Assembly: GCA_977006965.1 (NCBI GenBank)
Contig: OZ345374.1
Span: forward strand, 186,001-250,000
DNA length: 64,000 bases
Direction of reading: 5' to 3'
From: Phymatolithon calcareum
Lineage: Eukaryota > Rhodophyta > Florideophyceae > Hapalidiales
Positions 32,462-42,880 of this stretch are shown one piece after another (within the stretch, counting starts at the first letter, position 1; each line of letters opens with the position of its first letter). Below the pieces are notes generated by a model, which worked only from the letters and a program-made list of their open reading frames with translations, searched no databases and had not been told where the DNA came from. Position numbers and translations under genes: made by a program.

Positions 32462-34502
32462 GGCATGGGGTGGTTTGTATGCTTGAAGGGCTGTACATTC
32501 ATGTTCATAGCTCTTGGTGTTTATTTTATTTTTACCATTGATTGTGTTCTAATCAGTCTCTGCAGCATTGAAATTGGTCACCGAGCTTACTTGGAGTGAT
32601 TACACAAGAAACTTGCAGAAATACCGCTTGTTGCATTTCCCAATTAGGGGTACCAGGAACTACTGTACATAATTTTGAACGCGGGGGGACGAAATTCGTT
32701 TTCGTGCCATGTGCAACAACCGAGAGAGATATGTCCAGAGCAGATGGTAAGGGCAGATAGACTTGTCATTGCCCTCGTGCGTCATGCTCAGGGTTCACCT
32801 ACGTTCCATTGACAGCACCGTTGACAGCACCATCAGTTCTGTGAAGCTGCATCGCGAACAGTATGTAACATTAGCTGAACAGAAGAATGCCCTCCCAGAG
32901 TGTTCGAGGAATGTCAGAAGTGGCTACACAGCCGTTTGTATCTTATTAGCTATTGTCGTCTGTCCGTCCGATCTTATTGGAGTACTCTACATGGACAGTC
33001 GCGTGTTTACCGCGGCTGAACAAAGTGATAAGCAGGAAGCATTTTAACCTGCCAGAATGTTCACCATAGACAAGCATAGTCGCCCAAGTAGCTTCCTCTT
33101 TTTCTTTTTCAGAACACGTTGAGTTACCCACGCCATTAGTCTCATGTTGCTTGGCCACAAAGCGACTGAAGATAGCAGAATTGATAGTCTGTTCGAATCA
33201 TACGTGGTGGAACATTTTAACCTCACCAAGGTGGTTAACTCAACCATTTTTCCTTTTGATCTTTGTGTCTCCGGGGAAAAGATGACGGCATGGTTTGCAT
33301 CAAAACTGGGCAGCATGCCGCAATTTTGCACGTCATATAGAAACAGCGCCAATTGAGGAAAACCTGGGCTGATCTCCAGAATGAACTAAGAAATTTGAAA
33401 AACGACACAACTGGCAAGAAAATCTGCTCCGCACCGTCTGTTCTCGTGCCGCATATCACCGTATGTATGCGAGCCGCCCGTCATGCGTACGCCCCATTCC
33501 GTTTGCTAGTGTTCCGTTACTCCTAACAGCAGCTGCACATGAGAGCGATGTCCCCGCCCATACGGTAACTGGCGAAGAGGCGGCGACCTTGGCGGCGGGA
33601 GTGACGACGAGGTCTCGAAGCGGCCAGGATGATTGCATGTCCATTGCACGTGGCGCGAAGGCGGAGGACCCATGACGTGAAGCAGGGGAGGGAGATACGT
33701 AGCGCGTGAGGAATTACAGTACAATTTTCTATCAGCACAATGGTTAGAATTGGTCCTTTAAATCAGAAATACAGTATAACTTTCTATGATAGATAGCGTG
33801 ACTCCTGCTCTATTTGCATACACCCAATCAACGCGTACCGTTAAAGATGCATCTCTGGAGCTGTCACGGTTGTACAATCTTCTGGAGCTCATCGCCAAAG
33901 CGGTGACCATCATGATGATGGTCGACCTGGCTAGACACACGGGCACAAAAAGATCAATACAAAGAAAGCATACGTACTATTTGCACGGCCGACCTTGACA
34001 TTGAAAAGTTGACAAGGAATGCTTCAATGACCTCACAATTATCATCTGTCTGCCCCATGCGCATGAATTGCTCTGTTCCTGTCCGCAAAATTAGATTAGA
34101 GTGGCAGGTGGTTTGGCCAGCACGAGGAACGAGGCGCGCTGCAAAAGGGGTCCAGGGAGAGAAAGTAGTGGTACATGTCGTTAAATAGTATGCATGGCAA
34201 CCTGGGATTGTACCGTCAATGCCATTGTTGAGCGGATCACTAATTGTAATTCCATCGAATGGTCTCTGCGAATTTGTGATGGCATTGATCCTCACTGATC
34301 AATGGCTATGTACACTCTCTAGCTGTCTCTTTCGAAACTGAAACGGATGCTTTACGTCTGCTATATGGACATCAGTCAATTGGACCATTTTCGATAGGTT
34401 TTATTGCTGTTAAAAGCAAACGCAACAAACTATAGAAGTTTCGCTTGCAGGCCGCGTAGTTATATACAAATCCACGAGATGTAAAACGGAGGGACGACAA
34501 TA
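32462..34502. other. No gene recognised
   Basis: About 2 kb with short unconserved frames on both strands. A GC-richer patch at 33,460-33,680 has open frames on both strands but no domain. TACTGTA-type words are frequent. Confidence 0.4.
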
Positions 34503-35705
34503 TTACCTGCCATTCGGCCGGCCCTTATTGCACTTGGGATAGTCCTTGTTAGCTTTGCAAAATGCACTGCGTGCCTGAAACATGGCTCGCTTCGTCTTCC
34601 AAACATTAGAATACTTCACGCCCCACGACCCGGTCGGCCACTGCGGAACAACCTTGCCCTTCCAATACTCCACGCCGTTCACAACACCGGTGAACATATC
34701 ATTCATCGGCGGCTCGGTCACAGGTTCCATGTTCATGGTTGATGCTGGCGCCGACGGCGACGGGGACGGCTTCTTCTTTGCCATTTCTTCCTTAGTCTGT
34801 TGTTCGACGAGTTTCTCATCAATCTGCTGCTCTTTCTTGAAGCTTTCATTTGCCTTCTGCTCCTCAGCAACTGGTGCCATTTCTAGCACCGACATACTCT
34901 GGCTTTCCGGGACGACGACAGCCTTGCTGTCAAGATCCTTCAGTAGCACATTTGGTGGTGATTTACCGCCCACGAAGACGCCTGGAACAGTCTCCAGTAC
35001 GGGGTGGTCTTCCGGACATTCCTCTCCGCCACATTCTCCGATGAATTGTTTTCCACTCAAGCATTTTCCAGGCGCAACCTTGCGATGGCTCTTCCCGGGT
35101 GTGAACGTCGGCACGTGCTCTTTTGAAAGTGGACCTCCATGAATCTTGACGTAAGCACAGGTGTAATAATCGGAGAAGAACGGCTTGTTCCTCTTGTAGT
35201 GCACACCGCCATACCAGACCATTGCAAACACATAGTCGCCATTGGGGAATACCTCGGGAACGATCATCTTGTTGCGATATCCGGTTCCCTTCTTGTCGGA
35301 ACCACATTCATCTCTCTCAAACTTGGTCATGCCAGGCTGAATGCATTGGTAGCGACCTTGCTCCCAGCAACCCCAGTCAAAGGCCAACTTCTTATGCCAC
35401 TCTTTGTTGTTCATGTACTTCACAGGGACGAGCGAGCGGCGATAGAAACCGCCTTCGTGGTTGTTGCGATGCCAGATGATGTCGACTTCTTCACCACGCT
35501 TCCAGGTGGCGGACGGGTTTTCCGGAGTGTTGCGTTCTTTTCCCTTCCCCTTTGACAAGATCGGCGGACAGGGCCCAGGGCATTCCGGCGGGTTGCAGTC
35601 GATCTTGTTGTAAGGGAAAGGATCCCTCAGGTTGTAATGTGCCTGAGAGAGATGTGCTAGGGAGAACAAGGCACAGAGTGCCAGGACAGAGGGAGAGAAC
35701 GCCAT
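34503..35705 (-). CDS. Secreted LPMO-like copper oxidase candidate (copy 1)
   Basis: 400 residues with a signal peptide (1-22, ending LSQA) that leaves His23 as the mature N-terminus. N-terminal His is the hallmark of the copper histidine brace in lytic polysaccharide monooxygenases. A second candidate brace ligand is His83 in HRNNHEGGFYRRSL, and SDYYTCAYVKI supplies a candidate axial Tyr. The core is Cys-rich (CNPPECPGPCPP, WGCWEQGRYQC, CGGEECPEDHP). A Lys/Glu-rich stretch (about 290-310) and a Pro/Ser linker lead to a C-terminal block with FTGVVNGVEYWKG. I cannot assign a CAZy AA family by eye, and the monooxygenase role is inferred from the brace pattern. The paralogue at 47.5 kb is about 70 percent identical over the core. 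The gene is intronless. Confidence 0.6.
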   Translation of the reverse strand: MAFSPSVLALCALFSLAHLSQAHYNLRDPFPYNKIDCNPPECPGPCPPILSKGKGKERNTPENPSATWKRGEEVDIIWHRNNHEGGFYRRSLVPVKYMNNKEWHKKLAFDWGCWEQGRYQCIQPGMTKFERDECGSDKKGTGYRNKMIVPEVFPNGDYVFAMVWYGGVHYKRNKPFFSDYYTCAYVKIHGGPLSKEHVPTFTPGKSHRKVAPGKCLSGKQFIGECGGEECPEDHPVLETVPGVFVGGKSPPNVLLKDLDSKAVVVPESQSMSVLEMAPVAEEQKANESFKKEQQIDEKLVEQQTKEEMAKKKPSPSPSAPASTMNMEPVTEPPMNDMFTGVVNGVEYWKGKVVPQWPTGSWGVKYSNVWKTKRAMFQARSAFCKANKDYPKCNKGRPNGR

Positions 35706-35820
35706 GGTTCAGTGAGAGAACCTAGTGTGTGCGGTTGCAATTAAGGGTGAATGGATGTTGTTACGCTGAGCGTTGGTGGTGATGAAAGGATTGACGGTGC
35801 CATTGTGGCTTTCGAGGCGC

Positions 35821-35833
35821 GGTATTTATACCA
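35821..35833 (-). promoter_or_regulatory. TATA box of LPMO-like copy 1
   Basis: On the minus strand this reads TTGGTATAAAT, about 115-120 bp before the ATG at 35,705. The same 11-mer stands at the same distance before copy 2, so it was retained after duplication and is probably the core promoter. Confidence 0.6.
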
Positions 35834-38153
35834 AGATGGGAGAACGACAGATTGCCCAAGGGAGCACAATGGACAGTGGACTGAGAATGTGGAGACGGAG
35901 TAGAATGACCACGGAGCGGAGAACAACGTGTTTGGGAGGGATGTGATTCGCGTAGATTGCGTGGAGGGATAGGTCAGTATTTGCGAACACAGCGATTGCG
36001 ATTGCGAGTTGAAAGAACGGATAGAGCTTTGTTTACGTAGAGAAAATTGGGTAGCGAATGCAGCCGAGTTTAGATATCCCCGCGATCCACTAACTCGCAT
36101 CGACGGACAACGATCGTCGTCCATGATCAAGAATAAAGTACCTTTGCACGGGCCGAATGATGCGGCCGTGCAAGGGTAATTTATCTCGGCTTCTCCATAA
36201 TTGCTCACCGTGACGTGACGGCGGTTGGGACATATGTTTCATAGAGTAGCAGTTTTGGGAGTGAAAGTACTGCACTTATTTCTATATGTATACACGTCTA
36301 GAGTTGAAATACAAGGTGTAGTTGATACTGCGCATACATCGGAAACGAGTGCATTTCAACAAGACACGTGGGGATTCATGCATCTACATGTTGAGTCGTT
36401 TATGAAAATAGACGCAAAGGCAACCATCAAGCCGAGGGTGTAAGGGAGTGTACTCGTGGAACTCAACAAGCTCATAATATATGAAATTAGAAATTTTAAC
36501 CGAAAATCCAGATGGTATTCAATTAGATTGAGAATTATGAATTTCATGGTACAGTATTCAAAATATTTACCCCTTTTGTCTTGAGAAGCGGAATCTGTCG
36601 TACATCCAATGCCAACGGCCAAAATTGGCGGTTCAACAGTGAAAACGACAAGGAATGAGGTTTGCGGAGCTCGTCTCGAAGATGGCCTTTATTTGAAACG
36701 GTCTAATAGCGTTGGGATGAGAAAGATTGCGATCAGGAAGGATCAAACGAGTTGAGGTTATTGAAACTGTATGTTCTCTTGAAATTTACAGTTCCACACT
36801 TCTTATTATTGAGCAAGACCATGATGCCATCACTTTCGCACGCAAGTGCGTGTAGGTTTGAAGAGGTTAGTTTTGTTGACGGGGAAGGACCACTGTTAAG
36901 TTTTATCCATATATTATCGCTCTCTAGGGGCCGCGGAGGAAGAAGGGCCACAGTTGACTTCTATCAAATAATCGCTCTCTAACGGGCCGCGGAGGAAGCA
37001 GGCATAAAACTTTAACCATCCCATTACACAGGTTGTGACGTCTGGTTGTAATTGAAACCTGTGCGGTGGTGCCACGAGCGTGAGCGAATGTATTTTATTT
37101 TATGGTGTCCTTGGCGTGCACGGAAGCGTCTGGGGGTGGTGACATCACTTGGTGGGCACTTCGTGCCACGATCAAGGCCGCGTTCCCCACTCACTTGCAG
37201 CACGCGATATTTGAGATGAAATCAGCGATGACGTTTGTGTTATTACGTTGCCGTCTTCGCCACTGAGGAGAGGAACAGTAATTTAAATACTGTATTTCGT
37301 TACACATTGACCGATCAGACGAGCAGCAAGTCAGTTTGCGAGAAATTGGATTGCGGCTTCACGATTAAAGCCACATTTTCACAGTTGCAAAGGGACGCGT
37401 AGTTGTACAAATACAGTATAGGAGAGCGCTCACTGTGAATCAAATCATTGACAGCATATGATGTCTGCCGAATACTTCAACTGACGGTAGCTCTGATGAA
37501 TAGAGTACTGCTCACCGTACGTTGTCCTCTATTCCAGGTAGAGTCCGGGAAAAAACGACGGGGACGTTGTCGCACATACTGATTAAAGTAGCCATCAGTT
37601 CTCGGCCACTGTACGGGGTAACAACATTTAGCAGAACAGGGCCATCTTCGGCTGCAGGGCTTGCTGGAATTGTGGTAAGCACTTGCTGAGCTCTTTATCG
37701 ACCTGCTATGCAAGAGAGATACTATCCGTTCACTTCAAGGAGGGAAGCTGTCCATCAGGAGTATTCTATTCCTGTCTATACTGTACGGAAAATTCAAATT
37801 TAGGTTCCCCGGGAAAGCCATGGGGCCCACACTTTCGCCATCCCGTGTGTTGCCGTCGAAGGCGGGTTCAAGTGGATTGGAAAAATGGATGCACACATTA
37901 CTGCACATGTGTACAGTACGACGATAATTTAGATCCCCTCCTTCCCCGTCGATACATGCCGCCAATCGTCTCCAAATGAAAACGACCTTGAAGTCAACGT
38001 CGTGGCTCTTGCAGATATGCTCGTGAAAGGTGTCATCGCGAACGCTGCATCAATGACCCAACCTGCCGGGCATCTCACATAGGTTTCCTTCCGCCCAGGG
38101 CTCACAACGTTTCCGCACAGAACCCTTTCTTCGAATAGTCACTACAGTACCGT
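35834..38153. other. Gene-poor region, no gene recognised
   Basis: One short duplicated word (GGGCCGCGGAGGAAG) occurs at about 36,927 and 36,982. The rest is AT-rich with recurrent TACTGTA/TACAGTA words. No coding signal. Confidence 0.4.
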
Positions 38154-38456
38154 ACAGAACAAATCAACGATGATCGTTGATTTGTTCTGTGCCTGACACT
38201 GCTCTCCGGATGAGATCATCTCACCCGGAGAGAAGTGTCAGGCAGCTGTAACGTTATTCTGGAAATCGTTGCTGAATCGTGCATCTGCGTTTGGTCACTT
38301 CACGCCAGTTTCTGCTTGCTTCCGCCACATCGTAGCCAGATGACGCAGAGCATCATGCTCTTCGTCATCTCGCTACTTGTTGAAATGTGGCGGATGAGAT
38401 GATCTGAGAGGTCGCTGCACAGAAGTGGTAAAGGCCTAACCACTCCGGTGCAGTGT
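38154..38456. repeat. Cluster of near-perfect hairpins
   Basis: 38,154-38,190 is a perfect inverted repeat with 18-bp arms and a one-base spacer (centre CGATGATCG). 38,191-38,243 has arms starting GCCTGACACT and centre AGATCATCT. 38,321-38,394 has outer arms TCCGCCACAT and an inner stem centred on GCATCATGC. 38,413-38,456 is a fourth, weaker stem. There is no coding content. Confidence 0.85.
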
Positions 38457-38859
38457 AATTTATGGGATATTGTTGTAGTGCCCTGTATCCCTTCTTCAGA
38501 GTAAAATGGTAACTAAACGTAAGTTCCCGTCATGTGTTCCGAGGGCTCACATATTCTACAGTATATTAGGGTCTATGGCGCCCGGCACCGCAAATTTCAT
38601 CTTGTGCTCATGTCTCATTTGCTCCTCACGTGTTGGTACTGTTCGTCGGAAACTTGCTCAGGGGTCACGGCCACTGGTCCGTCAGCCTGTTCATAGCTGC
38701 TTATACAGCTCTTTTCTCGTCCTCTTACAGTACGATATGCAGCAGTTACAGTGGAAGAATGTTAACAAAGTTCACGAATGCAACAGTACATGCATTTCGT
38801 TTTTAAATTTTGCAATTTTTCTTTAATAAAAAAGGCACTTACTGTAGTTTTCGGGAGCG

Positions 38860-38935
38860 CCTCAATTGAGGGCAACAGTTTCATATTTCTCTCAGCTTTG
38901 TAGGTACCGGTCGATCGCTGTAAACTAGGCACTAC
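38860..38935. mobile_element. Solo end of the piggyBac-like family
   Basis: CCTCAATTGAGGG followed by GTAAACTAGGCACTA is a mutated form of the terminal pattern of E1/E4 (GTAAACTAGACACTAG). Only this end is recognisable. Confidence 0.5.
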
Positions 38936-39013
38936 TGTCAATAGAAGCAAAGTATATTTTTGCACAAATACAGAAGAGAAGTTTCTCTATTGTGCTTTAC
39001 AGTCCGAATTTAC

Positions 39014-39165
39014 CTCCTTTGGTGATCGAAGCATCATCATGATGGTTCGATCACCAAGGGAGGAGTAGTCAGTACTCCTCCCTTGGTGATCAGGCTGCAG
39101 TGTAGTGAGATGCAGTTTGACCTTGCGCATGATGTGCACGGTCAAACTGCATCTCACCACACTGC
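39014..39165. repeat. Two adjacent long hairpins
   Basis: 39,014-39,064 pairs CTCCTTTGGTGATCGAA with its near-inverse around GCATCATCATGAT. 39,097-39,165 pairs GTGAGATGCAGTTTGACC with its inverse around GCGCATGATGTGC. Stems of 17-20 bp could form precursors of small RNAs. Confidence 0.8.
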
Positions 39166-39397
39166 TATACAGATTTAAGTAACGAAGGTCACCAGAGCAA
39201 TCCCATAGTACGCTAGTTTAGCCATCAATGAGCGAAGACTAAGGGTGGAACGTCCATCGGCCTGGCCTTTGGACCCCGGGGACTAAACCTTTGGACCTTT
39301 AGGGAACCATAACCTCTAGTGGAAGTACCTGTAGAAAGTACTGTGTACAGTACTGTATCATACACTGCATTCATTCATTCATTTTGCCTTTTCCCCT

Positions 39398-39607
39398 AAG
39401 GGCCGATGAACGAATAGTTCCGAACTGGGAAAATTGGAAACTGAGAAAATGGGAACGCCAATATGTCCAATAGAATACGTGCACTTGTGGAATTTGAACC
39501 TGAAGGAGGCAAAAGAAGTAAAATTTCACAAATGCAGGTATTCTATTGGACGTACATACGTTCCCAATTTCTCATTTTCCCAGTTGGGAACTATTCGTTC
39601 ATCGACC
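39398..39607. mobile_element. Short MITE abutting E3
   Basis: Terminal inverted repeats of about 34 bp begin CGATGAACGAATAGTTCC at 39,402 and return inverted at 39,606. The element is about 205 bp and its right edge touches the CTAG of E3. It is non-coding. Confidence 0.65.
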
Positions 39608-39611
39608 CTAG

Positions 39612-41593
39612 TGTCTATGTGACGAACACCCTCAATTGAGGGAATTTCCCTCAATTGAGGGTGGATTTAAAATCTCGAAAAAGTTTATGAAAAAAAAGCG
39701 GAACTGATTTTGAGCGCCAGATTCGGAAAGGCGACCTTTTCTTCTTGGTGCGGAGTACCCCTTTTACTACCTTAAAACCCCGTCGTTCGCCGGTAGGAAC
39801 GAAAATCTGCTGGTCACCCAGGAAAAACACATCTGCCATGCCTCGACAAAAAGACCCGCACCGAGTGGTCGGTGCAGCCGCACGCACCAAAGCAACATCA
39901 GTGACAAGTCCTGCACAGTGCTGCCGACTATACGGAGCGTTTTCTAGTTCAAAAAAGGTGAACGGCACGGTTCAAGAGGTGCACGTTGATGAAATCAAGG
40001 GTCGCTCGAGCACGTCACTTCGCGTGAAATGGATCCTTGTTCAGAAACCAAGCGAAAAGACTAAGATTAAGACTATCAAGAATGTTAACGTCAAGCCAGG
40101 GAAGGCTGACAAAGGCGCTTGTTCCTCTCGAATGCCTGTATCGAGTTCCAGCAGGCAATATTCTGTACCTCGAACGCCGGCTTACAGTAGTGGCGGTCGA
40201 ACATCTTCTTCGCCAAACGCTGAGTTTTGCGTTCAGTATCAACCACACTCTAGACAGAAGGCAACACAAATCTAATATACAATCAACTGGAGCTCTAAAC
40301 GCCCTCTTGTTAGTTCCTTCGCCTACACCCTGCATGGTTCTTGGGACCAACAATCGCAAGAGGAGCTTGATGTCATTGCGCCAGACCGTGAGCAGAGTAC
40401 TTTTGCTCATGGAGTGCAATGTTTCGAGCGCCAAGTTCTATGTCCAATTGGGGCAAGCAATACCCGTCAGTTCTGGAAAGTTCGCACTATAAACAGAGAT
40501 GCTCTATCCGAGAACGGTGGCATCGGGTTCCACACACCGTACGATTCCTTCATGACGATATTTCGCCGAGTACACCTGCGAACAAGTATTGCTTAGGCAT
40601 CCGCTAAGCTGAAACGAATAGGAAGAACGGAGTCTAAGATTTTCGGAATACTCGTCCTCAGCAGTTGGACGCAAAGAGATTTATGGAAGTCTACCATGGG
40701 GAACAAGTATATCCTCGCTCCGTCATTTTCAAACAGTGGCATGACCAGAGCCAGGTTCTTCGAGTACCTCCGGTGCGTCACATTCACCGTGAAACCAAGT
40801 GAACAAGGCACTATGTCGTCCGTTGAGTACCGGTTGGCGCTCGTTCTGGATTTTATCGATGCTATTAGTGATCACAAAAACCCACTGTGTCTCTATTAGA
40901 CCTCGTTCTGCTTTGCCAAGTTCATATCTCTTTGGTATGTCAACGGAGGCCATGAATTGAAAATGGCCTCCTGCACTACATCGCCATCCACCGTAAACCG
41001 GAGAAAGGTTGCGAATTACAGAATTCAGACTAAGGAAGACGTAAGAGAATGCTGCATCTTGATCTGGGGACCTCGACAGAAGGCGAGAAGCAAAACGCTT
41101 TAGAAGGTGAAACTGCCCATAGCGCAGTTGTACTGCGCCGTCTTGTGGCCCCATACTCTGGTACAAGGCGCCTTGTCCTCCGGGATTCACTCTGCCTCGA
41201 TCAATAATCATCGATGTTCAGTACTCCAAAAGGTATATTTGCTCCAAGGACGGTGTTGAAATCCACTTAACTCCTTTTGAAAATGGAAAAGTAAGCCACA
41301 GGTGGCATGATGACTACTTTAGCTGTTCAAAACAACTGCAGAGTCTGACAAGTCAAGGAATTAACCCTCGTATTCTCATCAAGTAGTAGACTTGATGGCG
41401 CAGCAATCAACATATGTGGCATTTCAGCAGGTAGAAACTGTTTTGCTGAGCATGCTGAACACATCCACGAGCTTGATGCGTTTGATGAGCCTAATAATGA
41501 GTAGCTTTCGTTGGCAAAAAACAGTTGATTCTCATTCCCTCAATTGAGGGAAAAGTGCCCCTCAATTGAGGGAAATTTCCCGTCACATAGACA
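39612..41593 (+). mobile_element. piggyBac-like element E3, CTAG flanked
   Basis: A 1982-bp element with ends TGTCTATGTGACG, CTAG at 39,608-39,611 and at 41,594-41,597 (the second shared with E4). The transposase on + starts MPRQKDPHRVVGAA at 39,838. It continues through KTKIKTIKNVNVK, GMTRARFFEYLRCVTF, EYRLALVLDFIDAI, and in another frame LHYIAIHRKPEKGCELQN and MLHLDL, which is the catalytic core missing from E2. It ends MMTTLAVQNNCRV near 41,342. Several frameshifts and stops make it inactive, but it is the most complete transposase in the window. Confidence 0.85.
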
Positions 41594-41597
41594 CTAG

Positions 41598-42876
41598 TGT
41601 CTAGTTTACTAACCACCTCAATTGAGGATAAATCCCTCAATTGAGGGGCTTTTTGAAAGCTCAAAAAAGTATGTAGAAAGAATGCGAAACAGAAAGTTCG
41701 CGCCAACTTTGGGAAGGCGGGCTTGTGTTCTGCCTGAGGAGTACCCAAACTACGGCCTTAAATGGGCGTCGTTCGGCGGTAGGAACGAAATTACAATTTT
41801 CAGTTAGAAGAAGCGGACGTGCCATGTCACGAGAAAAAGACCCGCGCCGAGTGGTAGGCGCATCTGTACACACTAAGGCAACATCGGTGACCAGTTTCGC
41901 AGAGTGTTACAGGCTTTATGGAGCCTTTTCCAAGTCAAAAAAGGTGAACAGTACGGTTCTGGAGGTACTCTTGAATGAAATCAATGGTCGCGCAAGCACG
42001 TCGCTTCGCGTGAAATGGATCCTGGTTCACAAACCGACCGAGAAGACTAAGATTAAGACACACAAGATTGTTAACGTCAAGGCAGGAAAGGCTAGCGAAG
42101 GTGCTGCTTCCTCTCAACTGCTTGTATCGAGTCGCAGCCCGCAAAACTTTGCGCCACATAATCCGGCTTACAGTACTCGTGGTCGCCAGTCTTCTTCGCC
42201 AAACGCCAGTTTATTCTCGGCAGTCGCAAACAGAAGCTCCCCAAAGGGGAACACAAGCTTCGATCCAACCGTCAGAAGCTAAGAATGCCCTATTCCAGGA
42301 TCTATCGCCTACGCCTTGCATGGCTTTTGGGACCAGGCGTCGCACGAGGAAATTGATGTAATCACACCCGACCGCAAACCCCAAAGTAATTGCTCATGGG
42401 GTGCCACAGTACGAGTGACAAGATATATAACAGATTGGGGGACGAATTCCGAGTCAGTTCTGGACAGTTCGCACTCCAAATGGAGATTTCATATCGGAAA
42501 ATGGTGAGATTGGGCTTCACACGCCCTGTGATTGCTTTTTGACCAGGTTTCCACAAGTTCACCTTTGAAAAATAGCTGCATAGACGTCCGCGAAGCTGAA
42601 ACGAATCGGGAGAAAAGAGACTACAGTGACAGAACTGGTTAAGTTTTTCGGAATACTCGTGCTCATGACAAGATTTGAGTTTGGCGCTAAGAGCGATTTT
42701 TGGAAGACTTCCAGGCTGAACAAGTATATCCCGACTTGTTGAAGACTTCCATGAGCTTGGCGCTTTTGATGTGCTCGATATTGAGTAGCTTTCATGCGCA
42801 AAAATTGAAAAATTCTCGTTCCCCAATTGAGAGAAAAGTGCCCCTCAATTGAGGGAAAATTTCAGTAAACTAGACA
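41598..42876 (+). mobile_element. piggyBac-like element E4, internally deleted
   Basis: A 1279-bp element with ends TGTCTAGTTTACT and CTAG at 41,594-41,597 (shared with E3) and 42,877-42,880. The N-terminal transposase frame is open from MSREKDPRRVVGAS at 41,824 to about 42,281. After the FGILVL..FE-type block the sequence jumps at about 42,740 directly to the terminal region, so the catalytic core and C-terminal tail are gone. Its end sequences match those of E1, read in the opposite direction. Confidence 0.82.
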
Positions 42877-42880
42877 CTAG

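Noticed and set aside
33456-33740. Overlapping open frames in a GC-rich patch.
   Set aside because: They are open on both strands because of composition. There is no motif and no plausible start.
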